Notes: generated by a model not told the origin, from the sequence alone. Positions 30,660 to 41,015 are shown, counted from the first letter of the stretch. The stretch: 64,000 nucleotides of DNA from Paraburkholderia aromaticivorans (GCF_012689525.1 NZ_CP051515.1:3472001-3536000), one strand, 5' to 3'. Made by a program: numbers and translations.

Positions 30660-31310
30660 ATGTACATGCCCGCCCATTTCGAAGAGAACCGCCCAGAGGT
30701 TCTCCATCGCCTGATCGCCGAGCAGCCTTTCGGCGCGCTGATCACCAACGGGCCGAACGGGCTCGATGCGAACCATGTGCCGTTCGAGTTCGAAGTCCCG
30801 TCCGCGGCCGGTGAAACGCACGGCATCCTGCGCGCTCACGTCGCTCGCGCGAACCCTGTGTGGCAGGAAGCCGCCGCGAATCCGGATGCGCTCGTGATCT
30901 TCCAAGGGCCGGCCGCTTATATCTCGCCTAACTGGTATCCGAGCAAGCACGAAGCGCATCGGCAGGTGCCGACTTACAACTATATGGTGGTGCATGCTCA
31001 CGGCCGCATCGTCGTGCGCGACGACGAGTCGTTCGTGCGCGGCCTGGTCGCGCGTCTGACGCGCAAGATGGAAGCCGGCGAACCGGTGCCGTGGAAGATG
31101 GGCGATGCGCCCGCCGACTTCATCGCGCAAATGCTCGGCGCGATCGTCGGTATCGAGATCGAGGTGACGCGGCTGGTCGGCAAGTGGAAGCTCGGCCAGA
31201 ACAAGGCTGCGGACGACCGTCGCGGCGCGGCCGAAACCCTGCTGGCGCGCTCGAGCGACGAACAGCAGGCCGTGGGCCAAGCCATGCTGGACGCGCCGCC
31301 GGCCTTCTGA
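30660..31310 (+). CDS. PaiB-like FMN-binding protein
   Basis: A 216-residue flavin-binding split-barrel protein of the PaiB family, named after a Bacillus negative regulator of sporulation and protease genes; in proteobacteria its role is unclear. Typical segments are MYMPAHFEENRPEVLHRLI, PFGALITNG, NPDALVIFQGPAAYISPNWY and the C-terminal EVTRLVGKWKLGQNK. The start at 30660 matches the usual N terminus exactly, and upstream sequence in frame is not conserved-looking. The 295 bases before it hold no gene I can support. The copper ATPase follows after 128 bases but has its own promoter. Confidence 0.88.
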   Translation: MYMPAHFEENRPEVLHRLIAEQPFGALITNGPNGLDANHVPFEFEVPSAAGETHGILRAHVARANPVWQEAAANPDALVIFQGPAAYISPNWYPSKHEAHRQVPTYNYMVVHAHGRIVVRDDESFVRGLVARLTRKMEAGEPVPWKMGDAPADFIAQMLGAIVGIEIEVTRLVGKWKLGQNKAADDRRGAAETLLARSSDEQQAVGQAMLDAPPAF

Positions 31311-31364
31311 GCGGGCGTTTCGGCGAGGTACCGGCGCCTTTGAAGCGCGCCCTGCAATTCGCCC

Positions 31365-31395
31365 TTGACCTTCCCATCATGGGAAGGTCAATACT
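31365..31395 (+). promoter_or_regulatory. CueR/MerR-type copper-responsive promoter of copA
   Basis: TTGACC at 31365-31370 is followed by a long 19-20 base spacer and an AATACT/ATACTG -10 region. The spacer contains a palindrome with 13-base arms (TTGACCTTCCCAT, centre C at 31378, and its exact complement through 31391). Over-long spacers with such ACCTTCCC-GGGAAGGT dyads are the hallmark of promoters activated by CueR on Cu(I) binding. Transcription would begin near 31402 and copA at 31439. Confidence 0.88.
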
Positions 31396-31438
31396 GGGTT
31401 CATGATGCGGCCTGATGCCGCCACGAGCCTTGCCTACC

Positions 31439-34006
31439 ATGAGCGAACTTGCCAACCCACAGCGCCCCGCGGACGCTGCCCCCCCGTCCGCCCGGACCGC
31501 CGAACTCGACATCGGCGGAATGACTTGCGCCTCGTGCGCGCTGCGCGTCGAGAAAGCGCTCAACAGAGTGCCGGGCGTCACGCGTGCGTCGGTGAATCTC
31601 GCCACGGAACGAGCGCGCATCGAAAGCGACGCCACCGTCGATCCCGAGACGCTCGCCAATGCCGTGCGCAAGGCGGGCTACGACGCCACACTGTCCGCCT
31701 CCACGGACACGCCGCCGCTCGTAGCTGAGGCGCAGCAATCCACGGAACTGGCGATCGGCGGGATGACCTGCGCCTCGTGCGCGACGCGCGTCGAAAAGGC
31801 GCTGGCGAAAGTGCCGGGCGTGGTCGGCGCGTCGGTGAATCTGGCGACCGAAACGGCGACCGTCAATCTGGATGGCACGGCCGCCGCACCGGACGCGCTG
31901 ATCGCCGCCGTCAAGAAAGCGGGCTACGAAGCGACCTTGATCGTGCCGCCGGATGCATCGGCGGCTGCCGACCACGCTGACCGCGCCGCGCCCGCCGACC
32001 GCAAGCGCGACCAGACCCGCCGCGAACTGGCCGCCGTGCTCGCCTCCGCCGTGCTGACGCTGCCGCTCGTCGCGCCGATGGTCGGCGAATGGTTCGGCCT
32101 GCACGCGATGCTCTCGCCGTGGCTGCAACTCGCGCTCGCTTCGATCGTGCAGTTCGTGTTCGGCGCGCGCTTCTATCGCGCGGCCTATCGCGCCGTGCGG
32201 GCCGGCGCGGGCAATATGGACTTGCTGGTGGCGCTCGGCACGTCGGCGGCGTATGGCATCAGCGTCTACGAACTGGCGACCCATCCGGGCGACATGATGC
32301 ATCTGTATTTCGAGGCGTCGGCGGTCGTGATCACGTTGGTGCGCTTCGGCAAGTGGCTCGAAGCGCGCGCCAAGCGCCAGACGACGGACGCTATCCGCGC
32401 GCTCAACGCGCTGCGCCCCGAGCGCGCGCGCATTCGCGTCGGCGCCGACGAACGCGACGTCCCGCTCGCGCAAGTGCGAGTCGGCACGGTGGTGATCGTG
32501 CGTCCCGGCGAACGCGTGCCGGTCGACGGCGCGGTGCTCGAAGGCCGCACGCATATCGACGAATCGCTGATCACCGGCGAAAGCCTGCCGGTGCCGAAGC
32601 AGGTGGCCGACGCGGTCACCGCCGGCTCGATCAACGGCGAAGGCGCGATTGCCGTGACGACCACCGCGATCGGCGCGGAAACGACGCTCGCGCGGATCAT
32701 CCGCCTCGTGGAAAGCGCGCAGGCGGAGAAAGCGCCGATCCAGCGTCTCGTCGACCGGGTCAGCGAAATCTTCGTGCCGGCGATTTTGGCGATTGCCGCG
32801 CTCACGCTGGTGGGCTGGCTGATCGCCGGCGCGGGCGGCGAAACCGCGATTCTGAACGCGGTCGCCGTGCTGGTGATCGCCTGCCCGTGCGCGCTCGGCC
32901 TTGCCACGCCGGCGGCGATCATGGCGGGTACCGGCGTCGCGGCGCGGCGCGGCGTGCTGATCAAGGACGCCGAAGCGCTGGAGACCGCGCATCGCGTGAC
33001 GATCGTCGCGTTCGATAAAACCGGCACATTGACGCTCGGCCAACCGTCGGTGACGGCGTTTGAACCGATTGGCGGCATCGGCCGCGATGAAGCGCTGGCG
33101 CTTGCCGCAGCGGTGCAACGTAATAGCGATCACCCATTGGCGCGGGCAGTGATCAAGGCGTATGAAGAAGCAGCAGCGACGAACGGTGACGGCGCGGCCG
33201 CGCCTATCCAGGCTCTTGTCAGCAAGGCGAGCGCCGCGCGCGCCGTCGCGGGGCGTGGCGTCGAAGCAGACGTCAACGGACGCACGCTTGCGCTGGGCAG
33301 CACACGCTGGCTCAACGAACTCGGCATCGACTTGCCGCCGGAACTCGCCGCACGCGCTCGCGAACTCGAAGCCGCGGGCAACACGGTTTCCTGGCTCATG
33401 CAGCGCAATCCGCAAGCGCCCGCGGGACTCGCCTTGATCGCTTTCGGCGACACCGTTAAACCGACCGCACGCGCCGCCGTCGAACGACTGGCGCAAATGG
33501 GCATCAAGAGCGTGCTGGTCACCGGTGACAACCGCGGCAGCGCTGCGAGCGTGGCCAAGGCGCTCGGCATCGACGAATTCCACGCGGAAGTTCTGCCCGA
33601 CGACAAAGCCCGCGTGATCCGCGACCTGAAAATCCGCAGCGCCGGCATCGTGGCGATGGCGGGCGACGGCATCAACGACGCGCCCGCACTCGCCGCCGCC
33701 GACATCGGCATCGCGATGGCGACCGGCACCGACGTCGCCATGCACGCAGCGGGCATTACGCTGATGCGCGGCGATCCGGCGCTCGTGGCCGACGCCATCG
33801 ACATCTCGCGCAAGACGTGGCGCAAGATCCAGCAGAACCTGTTCTGGGCGTTCGCTTATAACCTGATCGGCATTCCGCTGGCCGCCTTCGGCTTGCTGAA
33901 CCCGATGCTCGCCGGCGCGGCGATGGCCTTTTCGAGCGTGAGCGTCGTTACCAACGCGCTGCTGCTGCGCACGTGGCGCGGCGCGCAGCGCAGTTCGGCG
34001 CACTGA
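31439..34006 (+). CDS. copA: Cu(I)-exporting P-type ATPase
   Basis: An 855-residue P1B-type ATPase that pumps Cu(I) out of the cytoplasm. Two N-terminal heavy-metal domains carry GMTCASC (Cys30/Cys33 and Cys111/Cys114). The membrane metal site is CPC at 482-484, the phosphorylation site is Asp526 in DKTGT, and the HP motif and [10 protein letters not shown] hinge follow. The two metal domains are so alike ([16 protein letters not shown] and [16 protein letters not shown]) that one is likely a fairly recent copy of the other. The start at 31439 follows the CueR-type promoter; a GTG or ATG further upstream would overlap the promoter. No cueR or copper chaperone gene is adjacent. Confidence 0.95.
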   Translation: MSELANPQRPADAAPPSARTAELDIGGMTCASCALRVEKALNRVPGVTRASVNLATERARIESDATVDPETLANAVRKAGYDATLSASTDTPPLVAEAQQSTELAIGGMTCASCATRVEKALAKVPGVVGASVNLATETATVNLDGTAAAPDALIAAVKKAGYEATLIVPPDASAAADHADRAAPADRKRDQTRRELAAVLASAVLTLPLVAPMVGEWFGLHAMLSPWLQLALASIVQFVFGARFYRAAYRAVRAGAGNMDLLVALGTSAAYGISVYELATHPGDMMHLYFEASAVVITLVRFGKWLEARAKRQTTDAIRALNALRPERARIRVGADERDVPLAQVRVGTVVIVRPGERVPVDGAVLEGRTHIDESLITGESLPVPKQVADAVTAGSINGEGAIAVTTTAIGAETTLARIIRLVESAQAEKAPIQRLVDRVSEIFVPAILAIAALTLVGWLIAGAGGETAILNAVAVLVIACPCALGLATPAAIMAGTGVAARRGVLIKDAEALETAHRVTIVAFDKTGTLTLGQPSVTAFEPIGGIGRDEALALAAAVQRNSDHPLARAVIKAYEEAAATNGDGAAAPIQALVSKASAARAVAGRGVEADVNGRTLALGSTRWLNELGIDLPPELAARARELEAAGNTVSWLMQRNPQAPAGLALIAFGDTVKPTARAAVERLAQMGIKSVLVTGDNRGSAASVAKALGIDEFHAEVLPDDKARVIRDLKIRSAGIVAMAGDGINDAPALAAADIGIAMATGTDVAMHAAGITLMRGDPALVADAIDISRKTWRKIQQNLFWAFAYNLIGIPLAAFGLLNPMLAGAAMAFSSVSVVTNALLLRTWRGAQRSSAH

Positions 34007-34068
34007 GCGCGCGCGCATTGAAGCGCTCCGCCGGCAACATAGCCAATTACGAAGTGCTTTCAAATTTC

Positions 34069-34096
34069 TAAAGAAAGCGGACGCCGCGGCCGTAAA
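34069..34096 (+). promoter_or_regulatory. Possible sigma28 (FliA) promoter of the chemoreceptor gene
   Basis: TAAA at 34069-34072 and GCCGTAAA at 34089-34096 resemble the flagellar sigma factor consensus TAAA-N15-GCCGATAA, with six of eight matches in the -10 and a 16-base spacer. It lies 72 bases before the chemoreceptor start. Chemoreceptor genes are commonly read by this sigma factor. Confidence 0.4.
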
Positions 34097-34167
34097 CAAG
34101 TCATCGACGCCGGGCATGCCTATGCATGGCTCGTGCGTCCTTGTCCTTCCTTACTCCACAAACGTCC

Positions 34168-36141
34168 ATGGAATTTCTCTCTTTGCGCCGCGCCAGCGTC
34201 GGCGCGCGGCTCGCCATACTTTCGTGCGTGCTGGTGGCGTTGATTTTCGCCGCGTTCACGTGGGCGCTCACCCGCACCGCCGGCCAGCAGATCAGCGATC
34301 AGGTGCTCGAACGCATCGCCGATAAGGACCGCTCCATCGCCGCGATGATCAAGCTGTTCGACAAAGCCTTGTCCAACGAGGTCGATCGCTCGATGTCGCT
34401 ATTCGCGAGTTTCCTGCCCACCGGCTACGCGCTCGACGAGACCCAGAAGGTCGACATCGGCGGCGTCGCCACGCCGACCATCAAGGCGGGCGACAAAGTT
34501 CTGAACATGGACTTTTCCATCCCCGATCTGTTTCTCGAACGCAGCGGCGCGGTGGCAACCATCTTCGCGCGCAGCGGCGATGATTTCGTGCGCGTCACGA
34601 CGTCGCTGAAGAAACAGGACGGCTCGCGCGCGATCGGCACGCTGCTCGACCGCAAGGCACCGGCCTATGCGCTGCTGCTCGCGAACAAGCCTTATACGGG
34701 ACTCGCCGCGCTCTTCGGCAAACGTTTGATCACGCAATACCGGCCGATCACGGACGCAAGCGGCCGCGTGATCGGCGCGCTGTTCGTCGGCGTGAACGTG
34801 GACAAGGAAATTCAATCGGTCCAGGACGGCATTCGCACCCTGAAGATCGGCGACAGCGGTTATTACTTCGTCGTCAACGCGTCGAACGGCGCGGATCGCG
34901 GCAAGCTGATCGTGCATCCGGCCGCCACCGGCCAGAACGCCGACAACGCGAACGCGCCGTATCAGCAGATGCTCGACATGAAGGAAGGCCAGCTCGAATA
35001 CAGTTCGGCCGACACAACACTCGGCGAACGCGGTTCGCGCGACAAGTTCGTCTCGTTCGTGACGGTGCCGGAATGGCAATGGCTGGTGGGCGGCGTCGCG
35101 CCGCGCGACGAAGTGATGGCCGACGTCATCACCACCCGCAACGAATTCCTGCTGCTCGGCCTGGTGCTCGTCGGCGTGTTCGCAGCCGTGTTCCTGTTTG
35201 CGGTGCGACGCCTCGTGAGCCGCCCGCTCGACGAAGCCGCCAAGGCATCCGAGCGTTTCGCCTCGGGCGATCTAAGCGTGCGCGTCGCGAAGGGCGCGAA
35301 CGCGCGCGCCGATGAAATCGGCCGCCTGATGCAGTCGATCGACGGCATCGGCGAAGGTCTCGCGCGCATCGTTTCGCAAGTGCGCAATGCTTCGACGGAT
35401 ATGTCGCACGGCACCGAAAAGATCGCCACCGGCAGCGGCAATATCGCCGCGCGGATCGCCACCCAGGCGAGCAGCCTCGAGGAAACGGCAGCCAGCATGG
35501 AAGAGATCACCTCGACCGTGCAGCAGAACGCCGACCACGCCGCGCAAGCCAACACGCTCGTCGCGCGCGCCGCCGATGCCGCGCTCGAAGGCGGCCGCGC
35601 TGTCGAACGCGTGGTGTCGACGATGGGCGAGATCAGCCGCTCGTCGCAGAAGATCGCCGAGATCACGAGCGTGATTGAAGGCATCGCATTCCAGACCAAT
35701 ATCCTCGCGCTGAATGCAGCGGTGGAAGCGGCACGCGCCGGCGAGCACGGCAAGGGCTTCGCGGTCGTGGCTTCGGAAGTGCGCGCGCTGGCGCAACGCA
35801 GCGCGGCTTCGGTGAAGGAGATCGAGAGTCTGATCGCGACATCCACGGCGACCGTGCAAAGCGGTTTCCAGATTGCCGAAGAAGCCAGTTCGACGATGCA
35901 GGGCATCGTCCAACAGGTCGGCCAGGTGCGGGCGATCATGGGCGAAATCAGCGTCGCGTCGCGCGAGCAATCGGGCGGCATCGAGCAGGTGAATCTCGCC
36001 GTCACGCAGATCGGCGAAGCCACGCAGCAGAACGCGACGATCGTCGGCGAGGCCGAACTCGCGGCGGCCGAGTTGCGCGATCAGGCCGCGCGTCTCGCGC
36101 AAGTGGTCAGCGTGTTCAAACTGGGGAACGGGCGCGATTGA
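34168..36141 (+). CDS. Methyl-accepting chemotaxis protein with Cache sensor
   Basis: A 657-residue transmembrane chemoreceptor. Helix 1 (about 14-36) is followed by a periplasmic sensor of about 290 residues with the Cache_3-Cache_2 look ([49 protein letters not shown]), then helix 2 (about 330-350), a HAMP linker and a signalling domain with the hairpin tip segment [20 protein letters not shown]. The start at 34168 was chosen over 34126 for its typical N terminus. Such sensors bind small organic acids or amino acids. There is no C-terminal NWETF-type pentapeptide. No che genes are adjacent. Confidence 0.93.
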   Translation: MEFLSLRRASVGARLAILSCVLVALIFAAFTWALTRTAGQQISDQVLERIADKDRSIAAMIKLFDKALSNEVDRSMSLFASFLPTGYALDETQKVDIGGVATPTIKAGDKVLNMDFSIPDLFLERSGAVATIFARSGDDFVRVTTSLKKQDGSRAIGTLLDRKAPAYALLLANKPYTGLAALFGKRLITQYRPITDASGRVIGALFVGVNVDKEIQSVQDGIRTLKIGDSGYYFVVNASNGADRGKLIVHPAATGQNADNANAPYQQMLDMKEGQLEYSSADTTLGERGSRDKFVSFVTVPEWQWLVGGVAPRDEVMADVITTRNEFLLLGLVLVGVFAAVFLFAVRRLVSRPLDEAAKASERFASGDLSVRVAKGANARADEIGRLMQSIDGIGEGLARIVSQVRNASTDMSHGTEKIATGSGNIAARIATQASSLEETAASMEEITSTVQQNADHAAQANTLVARAADAALEGGRAVERVVSTMGEISRSSQKIAEITSVIEGIAFQTNILALNAAVEAARAGEHGKGFAVVASEVRALAQRSAASVKEIESLIATSTATVQSGFQIAEEASSTMQGIVQQVGQVRAIMGEISVASREQSGGIEQVNLAVTQIGEATQQNATIVGEAELAAAELRDQAARLAQVVSVFKLGNGRD

Positions 36142-36220
36142 GGTGCAGTGGTCGCGGCACGGTGCGGCTCGTCGCGCCGAGCGCCGCCCGCTGTTGCGGC
36201 AGTGTCGCCGCTCGGCTTCT

Positions 36221-36874
36221 TCAGAACTCGACGTCCAGTTCGTCGATTTCCTCCACTTCCTGTTGCGCGTCGGCGATCCACTCCAGCATCTCGGGCATCG
36301 CCATGATCCGCTGCCCGTATTCGACGATCTCCGGATCGAGTTTGACGTCGTAGGTCACGAAACGCGTCACGACGGGCGCGTACATTGCGTCCGCCGCGGT
36401 GCGCTCGCCGAACAGAAACGGCCCGCCGTACTGCTTCAGACAATCGCCCCAGATTGTCACGATGCGATCGATATCCGACTGTGCCCGCGCCCACACCTTG
36501 AAGCCCGGAAAGTGAGCTTTGAGGTTCATCGGCAGAGCCGAGCGCAGCGAGCCGAAACCCGAGTGCATCTCGCCGCAGATCGAGCGGCAATGCGCGCGGG
36601 CGCGAATATCTTCGGGCAGCAGCTTCGCGTCCGGTTTCAGTTCGTTCAGGTATTCCGCGATCGCGAGCGTGTCCCAGATTTTGATGCCGTCATGAACGAG
36701 GCACGGCACCAGGATCGACGGCGACAGCAACAGGAGTTCGGCGCGTGCCGCGGGATCGTCGATCGGCATCACGATCTCTTCGAAAGGCAAACCGCTGAAC
36801 TTGGTCAGCAGCCAGCCGCGCAACGACCACGACGAATAATTCTTGCTGCTGATGGTGAGCGAGGTATTCGCCAT
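36221..36874 (-). CDS. Glutathione S-transferase family protein
   Basis: A 217-residue cytosolic GST. The thioredoxin-like N-terminal domain begins MANTSLTISSKNYSSWSLRG, where a Ser in SSWSLR is the likely glutathione-activating residue, and contains LVPCLVHDGIKIWDTLAIAEYL. The all-helical C-terminal domain runs from about 85 to the end, closing with an acidic tail. The start at 36874 is the first ATG with a family N terminus; a TTG-initiated extension to 36988 is unsupported. It diverges from the PHB depolymerase gene across about 220 bases. Substrate unknown. Confidence 0.88.
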   Translation of the reverse strand: MANTSLTISSKNYSSWSLRGWLLTKFSGLPFEEIVMPIDDPAARAELLLLSPSILVPCLVHDGIKIWDTLAIAEYLNELKPDAKLLPEDIRARAHCRSICGEMHSGFGSLRSALPMNLKAHFPGFKVWARAQSDIDRIVTIWGDCLKQYGGPFLFGERTAADAMYAPVVTRFVTYDVKLDPEIVEYGQRIMAMPEMLEWIADAQQEVEEIDELDVEF

Positions 36875-37093
36875 ACGATTCTCCTTCAGATGAGGCGCTC
36901 GGTCGGCGCCTGACGCGATGCGTGCACGTTGCCGTGCGCGCGCGCACCAAAGCGCGGCAAATTCGGCCCGTTCTCCCGACTCGCGCAAATGCTATGCCAA
37001 CGTGATGGCACGGCTGCACCAGTGCGTATGCATGCATGGCACATGACTTGCCTTTATTTGGGTTCCTTCCTCTTCAGCATTCGTGCGAAGGTT

Positions 37094-38557
37094 ATGAACC
37101 TGTTCGCATATCCCACATACCAGGCTTTCGCCGACATGATGCTGCCGATGCGGCACGGCGCGGCGCTGGTGAATCATTCGCTCGACGCGTGGCCTGCGTT
37201 CGCCGAGACATCGCATGGACGCTCGATCCGCGCGGGTTGCGAGTTGTTGACGCTGGCCGGACTCACGCCCGTGCGGCCGCCGTTCGAGATCGACAGCGTA
37301 ATATCGGAAGGCAAATCCGTGGCGGTCGTCGAGGAGATCGCGGCGCACACGCCGTTCTGTTCGCTATTGCATTTCCGTAAGGAGACCCAGCCGTCGGCGC
37401 CGCAACCGCGCGTGCTGGTGATCGCACCGATGTCCGGCCACTTCGCGACGCTGCTGCGCGGCACCGTGCGCACCATGCTGGCCGAACACGACGTCTACGT
37501 TACCGACTGGCACAACCCGCGCGACGTGCCGTTGAGCCAGGGCCGCTTCGGCTTCGACGAATTCGTGCAGCACGTGATCGACTTCACCGAAACGATCGGG
37601 CCTGGCGCGCATCTGCTGGCCGTGTGCCAGCCAACCGTCGCCGCGCTAGCCGCAGTCGCGCTCATGGCCGCCGACGATCATCCCGCGCAACCGGCGAGCA
37701 TGACGCTGATGGCCGGCCCGCTCGATACCCGCATCAACCCGACGCGCGTCAACGAACTTGCCAAAAGCAAACCGCTGGAGTGGTTCGAGCAGAAGCTGAT
37801 CAGCGCGGTGCCGTTCGGTTTTGCGGGCGCGCATCGGCGCGTGTATCCGGGCTTCATGCAGTTGACCGCGTTCATGGCGATGAACCTCAACCGACATCTC
37901 GACTCGTTCGAGACGATGCATTACGAGCGCGCCAAAGGCGATCCGGCGAAGGCCGACACGATCCGCACGTTCTATGAAGAATACTTCGCGACGATGGACC
38001 TGACGGCTGACTTTTATCTGGAGACCGTCGATACGGTTTTTCAGCGTCATGCGCTGCCGTTGCATGCGCTCGAAGTGCGAGGGCGTCTCGTCGAGCCGTC
38101 GAAGATTCGCCGCACCGCGTTGCTCACTGTAGAAGGCGAGAAGGACGATATCTGCGCCGTCGGCCAGACGCTCGCTGCGCAAGACATGTGCGACAAGTTG
38201 CGGCCGTATCTGAAGACGCATCACGTGCAGACTGGCGTCGGGCATTACGGCGTGTTCAATGGACATCGCTGGGAGCGGCATATTTATCCGCGCGTGCGCG
38301 CCGTGATCTACGACAACGAACCGCGCGCCGTGCTGGTGAGTTCGGGGGCGCGCACGATTCAGCCGGTGCCAGCAGCGACGGCTGCAGAGGTCACTCCAGC
38401 AGCGCCGGCGGCAACGGCGGTGGTCGATGTGGAAGTGGGCGCGGCGGCAACGGCCGGGGCGAATGGATCGAGCGCCACGTCGAGTGCGGGTTCAACGGCT
38501 GCCATCAAGCCGCAGGCGTCACGCGCTCCGCGCAGACGGCCGCCGGCGGCGCAATGA
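37094..38557 (+). CDS. phaZ: Intracellular polyhydroxybutyrate depolymerase
   Basis: A 487-residue enzyme that degrades native intracellular PHB granules. The nucleophile is a cysteine, Cys178 in LLAVCQPTVAAL, as in the PhaZ enzymes of Ralstonia, not the serine of extracellular depolymerases. The rest of the triad is probably the Asp in VEGEKDDICAVG and the His in VGHYGVFNGHRWE. The N terminus MNLFAYPTYQAFADMM is typical and GAAGG precedes the ATG. Family members are about 410-420 residues; this one has an extra Ala/Pro-rich, low-complexity tail of about 70 residues ending in a basic segment. The 3-hydroxyacyl-CoA dehydrogenase at 39996 could use products of PHB breakdown. Confidence 0.92.
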   Translation: MNLFAYPTYQAFADMMLPMRHGAALVNHSLDAWPAFAETSHGRSIRAGCELLTLAGLTPVRPPFEIDSVISEGKSVAVVEEIAAHTPFCSLLHFRKETQPSAPQPRVLVIAPMSGHFATLLRGTVRTMLAEHDVYVTDWHNPRDVPLSQGRFGFDEFVQHVIDFTETIGPGAHLLAVCQPTVAALAAVALMAADDHPAQPASMTLMAGPLDTRINPTRVNELAKSKPLEWFEQKLISAVPFGFAGAHRRVYPGFMQLTAFMAMNLNRHLDSFETMHYERAKGDPAKADTIRTFYEEYFATMDLTADFYLETVDTVFQRHALPLHALEVRGRLVEPSKIRRTALLTVEGEKDDICAVGQTLAAQDMCDKLRPYLKTHHVQTGVGHYGVFNGHRWERHIYPRVRAVIYDNEPRAVLVSSGARTIQPVPAATAAEVTPAAPAATAVVDVEVGAAATAGANGSSATSSAGSTAAIKPQASRAPRRRPPAAQ

Positions 38558-38642
38558 CTTGTTGTTCAGAAGCGAGCGGCGGCTGCCTGCTTGATTGCGT
38601 AGTACTCGCGCTACTCAAGCATGCAACCGCTGTCGGCTTTCG

Positions 38643-39077
38643 CTAAGCCGCAATACTCTTCCACGGCGTCACTGCTGGCACCTCGCACGGTCCGTCGACT
38701 TCAATCGATTTAAAATCGGCCGGCGAGACGATTTCGATGTACTCCATATCTTCCGAGTAGTCGAACAGATAGTGGACGATGCCCGGCGCCTGATGCACGC
38801 AATCGCCGGCGGCGACGAGCGTCTCCTTGTCGCCATACATAAAACGCGCCCAACCCTTCAGCATGATCACAATGTGGAAATCGGCCTCATGACGGTGCCA
38901 GCCGGTGCCTTGCTCTGGTGCGTGATTCGCCTTGACGAGTTGCGCGAGCACCTTGCCGCCGGTCGCCTGCGCGATGCCTAAATCACGGTAGAGAAAAAAG
39001 TCGCGTAAGCCCTGATCCTCATAGGACGTGTCTTGCGGACGGACATGACTGAATTGCGTGGCGAATTCGGTGGACAT
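38643..39077 (-). CDS. Cupin-domain protein
   Basis: A 144-residue single-cupin protein. The metal-binding motif 1 reads GTGWHRHEADFHIVIMLKGW (two His, a Glu-type acidic residue and a third His), and motif 2 is GDCVHQAPGIVHYLF. Such small barrels act as dioxygenases, isomerases or ligand-binding proteins; the substrate is not evident. GAGGAG precedes the ATG by about nine bases. It stands alone, with 177 bases separating it from the upstream flavin reductase gene on the same strand. Confidence 0.82.
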   Translation of the reverse strand: MSTEFATQFSHVRPQDTSYEDQGLRDFFLYRDLGIAQATGGKVLAQLVKANHAPEQGTGWHRHEADFHIVIMLKGWARFMYGDKETLVAAGDCVHQAPGIVHYLFDYSEDMEYIEIVSPADFKSIEVDGPCEVPAVTPWKSIAA

Positions 39078-39254
39078 GATCGCGCTCCTCGCGAGTGAGC
39101 CGGCAGTTGAAAACGACGCGTTGGAGCGTCGGTTGCAAGCATCAAGCGCGCCAGTGTGCGGGCACTGCTTTTTGCTTTTTGCGCGATGCGGAGGCGATGC
39201 CGTGGATGTCGCGCCATGTGGCGAGGCGCGACGTGGTTTTGAGCGCTGTGGTGT

Positions 39255-39866
39255 CTACGCGGTCGGGCGGAACATCTCGAACATGTCGCCGATTTCCGCG
39301 TAGTCGGCGCGGTAGCCGGCGCGCATGATCGGCTGCGCGGCGTGGGTGTCGAACAGGCCGTCTTTCAGATACGCCTCGTTGATATGCACGCCGACCACTT
39401 GCCCGAGCGACAGATAGTTGTCCATCGGCGTGCCGTCGAGCGTATGCAGCCGCACCACTTGCAGCAGCTTGCATTCGAGCGCAGCCGGCGATTCGGCGAC
39501 GTGCGGCACGGCCACGTTGCGACCCGGCGCGGGCGTGAGGCCGGCGAGTTCGAATTCGTCGACGTGCGGCGGGACTGGCGCCGACGAGCGGTTCATCTGC
39601 TCGGCGAGCGGTTTGGTGGCCAGATTCCAGACGAATTCGCCGGTGGCTTCGATGTTGGCGACGCTGTCTTTGCGGCCTTCGCTGCAGAAACCGATGATCG
39701 CCGGAAAGGTGGCGAACGCGCCGAAGAAACTATAGGGCGCGAGGTTCAATGTGCCTGCGGTGTCGCGCGAGGAAATCCAGCCGATCAGACGCGGCGCGAC
39801 GATGGCTTTGAACGGATCGTGCGGGAGGCCATGGCCGGTGGCGGGGTCGTAGAAGTAGTGGGGCAT
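39255..39866 (-). CDS. Flavin reductase-like FMN-binding protein
   Basis: A 203-residue split-barrel flavoprotein of the DIM6/NTAB family. The N terminus MPHYFYDPATGHGLPHDPFK and the segments PRLIGWISSRDTAGTLNLAPYSFFGAF-type and IGFCSEGRKDSVANIEATGE are typical. Members bind FMN and supply reduced flavin or act as oxidoreductases. The start at 39866 matches the family; the extension to 39959 is Ala/Arg-rich. No partner monooxygenase is adjacent, so the role is open. Confidence 0.85.
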   Translation of the reverse strand: MPHYFYDPATGHGLPHDPFKAIVAPRLIGWISSRDTAGTLNLAPYSFFGAFATFPAIIGFCSEGRKDSVANIEATGEFVWNLATKPLAEQMNRSSAPVPPHVDEFELAGLTPAPGRNVAVPHVAESPAALECKLLQVVRLHTLDGTPMDNYLSLGQVVGVHINEAYLKDGLFDTHAAQPIMRAGYRADYAEIGDMFEMFRPTA

Positions 39867-39995
39867 GGAGATTTGGGGCCTTGCTGATGGGGCGAGACGG
39901 CATTTATACCGCAGAGCGGCGCGGGCTGCTGGGCGTGCGTTGGCTGCGAGGCTTCTCATGACGCTGCACTTTTAAGCCTCGCCCTTTCGCGTAAA

Positions 39996-40949
39996 TCAAC
40001 CCCGGCTAATCACACGCTTGCGCCCTTCCTTCACCTGCGCCAGATGCGCATCGTCCCAGTCATGGAAACCCGCGCCGCTGCGCACGCCGACACGCCCTGC
40101 TTCGACCTGCTCACGCAATAGGTCGAGCACGTCTTCGTCCTTGGCCAGTTCCGGCATCAGATGAGAAGCGATATCGAGGAAGGTGTCGAGGCCGCCCATG
40201 TCCGCGCCTTCGAGCGGTCCGACGATCCCCCAGCGGCGACCCAGCGACGCCTTCATCACGCGATCGACCACGTCCGGCGTCGCCGCGCCCGAGCGCACGA
40301 TATTCAACGCCTCGCGCAGCACCGCGAACTGCAACCGGTTGCCGACGAAACCCGGAATCGCCTTCGCCAGCACTACGGGCTCCATGCCGATCGCGCTCAT
40401 CAACGCTGCGGTCTGCTGCGTCACTTCGGGCGCGGTCGCCGTGCCCGGCACGACTTCGACGAGCGGAATCATGTGCGGCGGATTCCAGAAATGCGCGATC
40501 ACAAAGCGGTCTTTCGCGTGCAACGGAGCGGCGAGTTGATCCGGAGGAAAACCGCTGGTGTTGCTCGCGAGAATCGCGTCGTCGGCCAGCAACTGGGTCA
40601 GCGCCGCATACAGGCGATGCTTCAATTCGAGGACCTCGGGAATCGCTTCGATCACGAATTGCGCCGATGCCATCATGTCGAGTTCCGCGTGCGTTTCGAT
40701 GCGCGCCAGCGCCGCCCGTTTGGCCGCCTCGTCGATACGCCCGGCGTCGATCAGTTCGTCGAGCACCGCTTCCGCTTTCGGCGCGACGCTCGCGAGACGC
40801 GCCGGATCGACGTCGTGAACGATCGTCCTGTGTCCGTGCAATGCGCTTTGCGTCGCAATGCCGACGCCCATCAATCCCGTGCCCACTACGCCTATCGCTG
40901 CCTTGTCCAAACCGCTCTCCTGCTGCCATCGATAAAAGCGTTCAAGCAT
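39996..40949 (-). CDS. 3-hydroxyacyl-CoA dehydrogenase family protein
   Basis: A 317-residue NAD-dependent dehydrogenase. The Rossmann motif IGVVGTGLMGVGIA (about 19-32) and the catalytic His region VIAHFWNPPHMIPLVEVVPG are present, followed by a C-terminal helical domain with AIPGFVGNRLQFAVLREALN. Length fits the stand-alone family, which includes 3-hydroxybutyryl-CoA dehydrogenases and carnitine or lambda-crystallin-like enzymes, so the substrate is uncertain. The N terminus MLERFYRWQQESGLDKAA is slightly longer than in most relatives. It lies upstream of the flavin reductase on the same strand. Confidence 0.88.
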   Translation of the reverse strand: MLERFYRWQQESGLDKAAIGVVGTGLMGVGIATQSALHGHRTIVHDVDPARLASVAPKAEAVLDELIDAGRIDEAAKRAALARIETHAELDMMASAQFVIEAIPEVLELKHRLYAALTQLLADDAILASNTSGFPPDQLAAPLHAKDRFVIAHFWNPPHMIPLVEVVPGTATAPEVTQQTAALMSAIGMEPVVLAKAIPGFVGNRLQFAVLREALNIVRSGAATPDVVDRVMKASLGRRWGIVGPLEGADMGGLDTFLDIASHLMPELAKDEDVLDLLREQVEAGRVGVRSGAGFHDWDDAHLAQVKEGRKRVISRG

Positions 40950-40986
40950 AGCGCAGCGCGCCGATTCGTAAGCCCGAACGTGACAA

Positions 40987-41015
40987 AGCCGGTCTTCCGC
41001 GAGGAAGGACCGGCT
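40987..41015 (-). terminator. Hairpin between two minus-strand genes
   Basis: AGCCGGTC pairs with GACCGGCT and, inside, TTCC with GGAA around a GCGA loop, with one bulged G. On the minus strand a short T-rich run (TTTGTCA) follows, so it can end the transcript of the gene at 41065-41364. Confidence 0.5.

Noticed and set aside
31400..34117. 905-codon open frame opposite copA
   Set aside because: Shadow frame, His/Arg-rich, without motifs, against a clear P-type ATPase.
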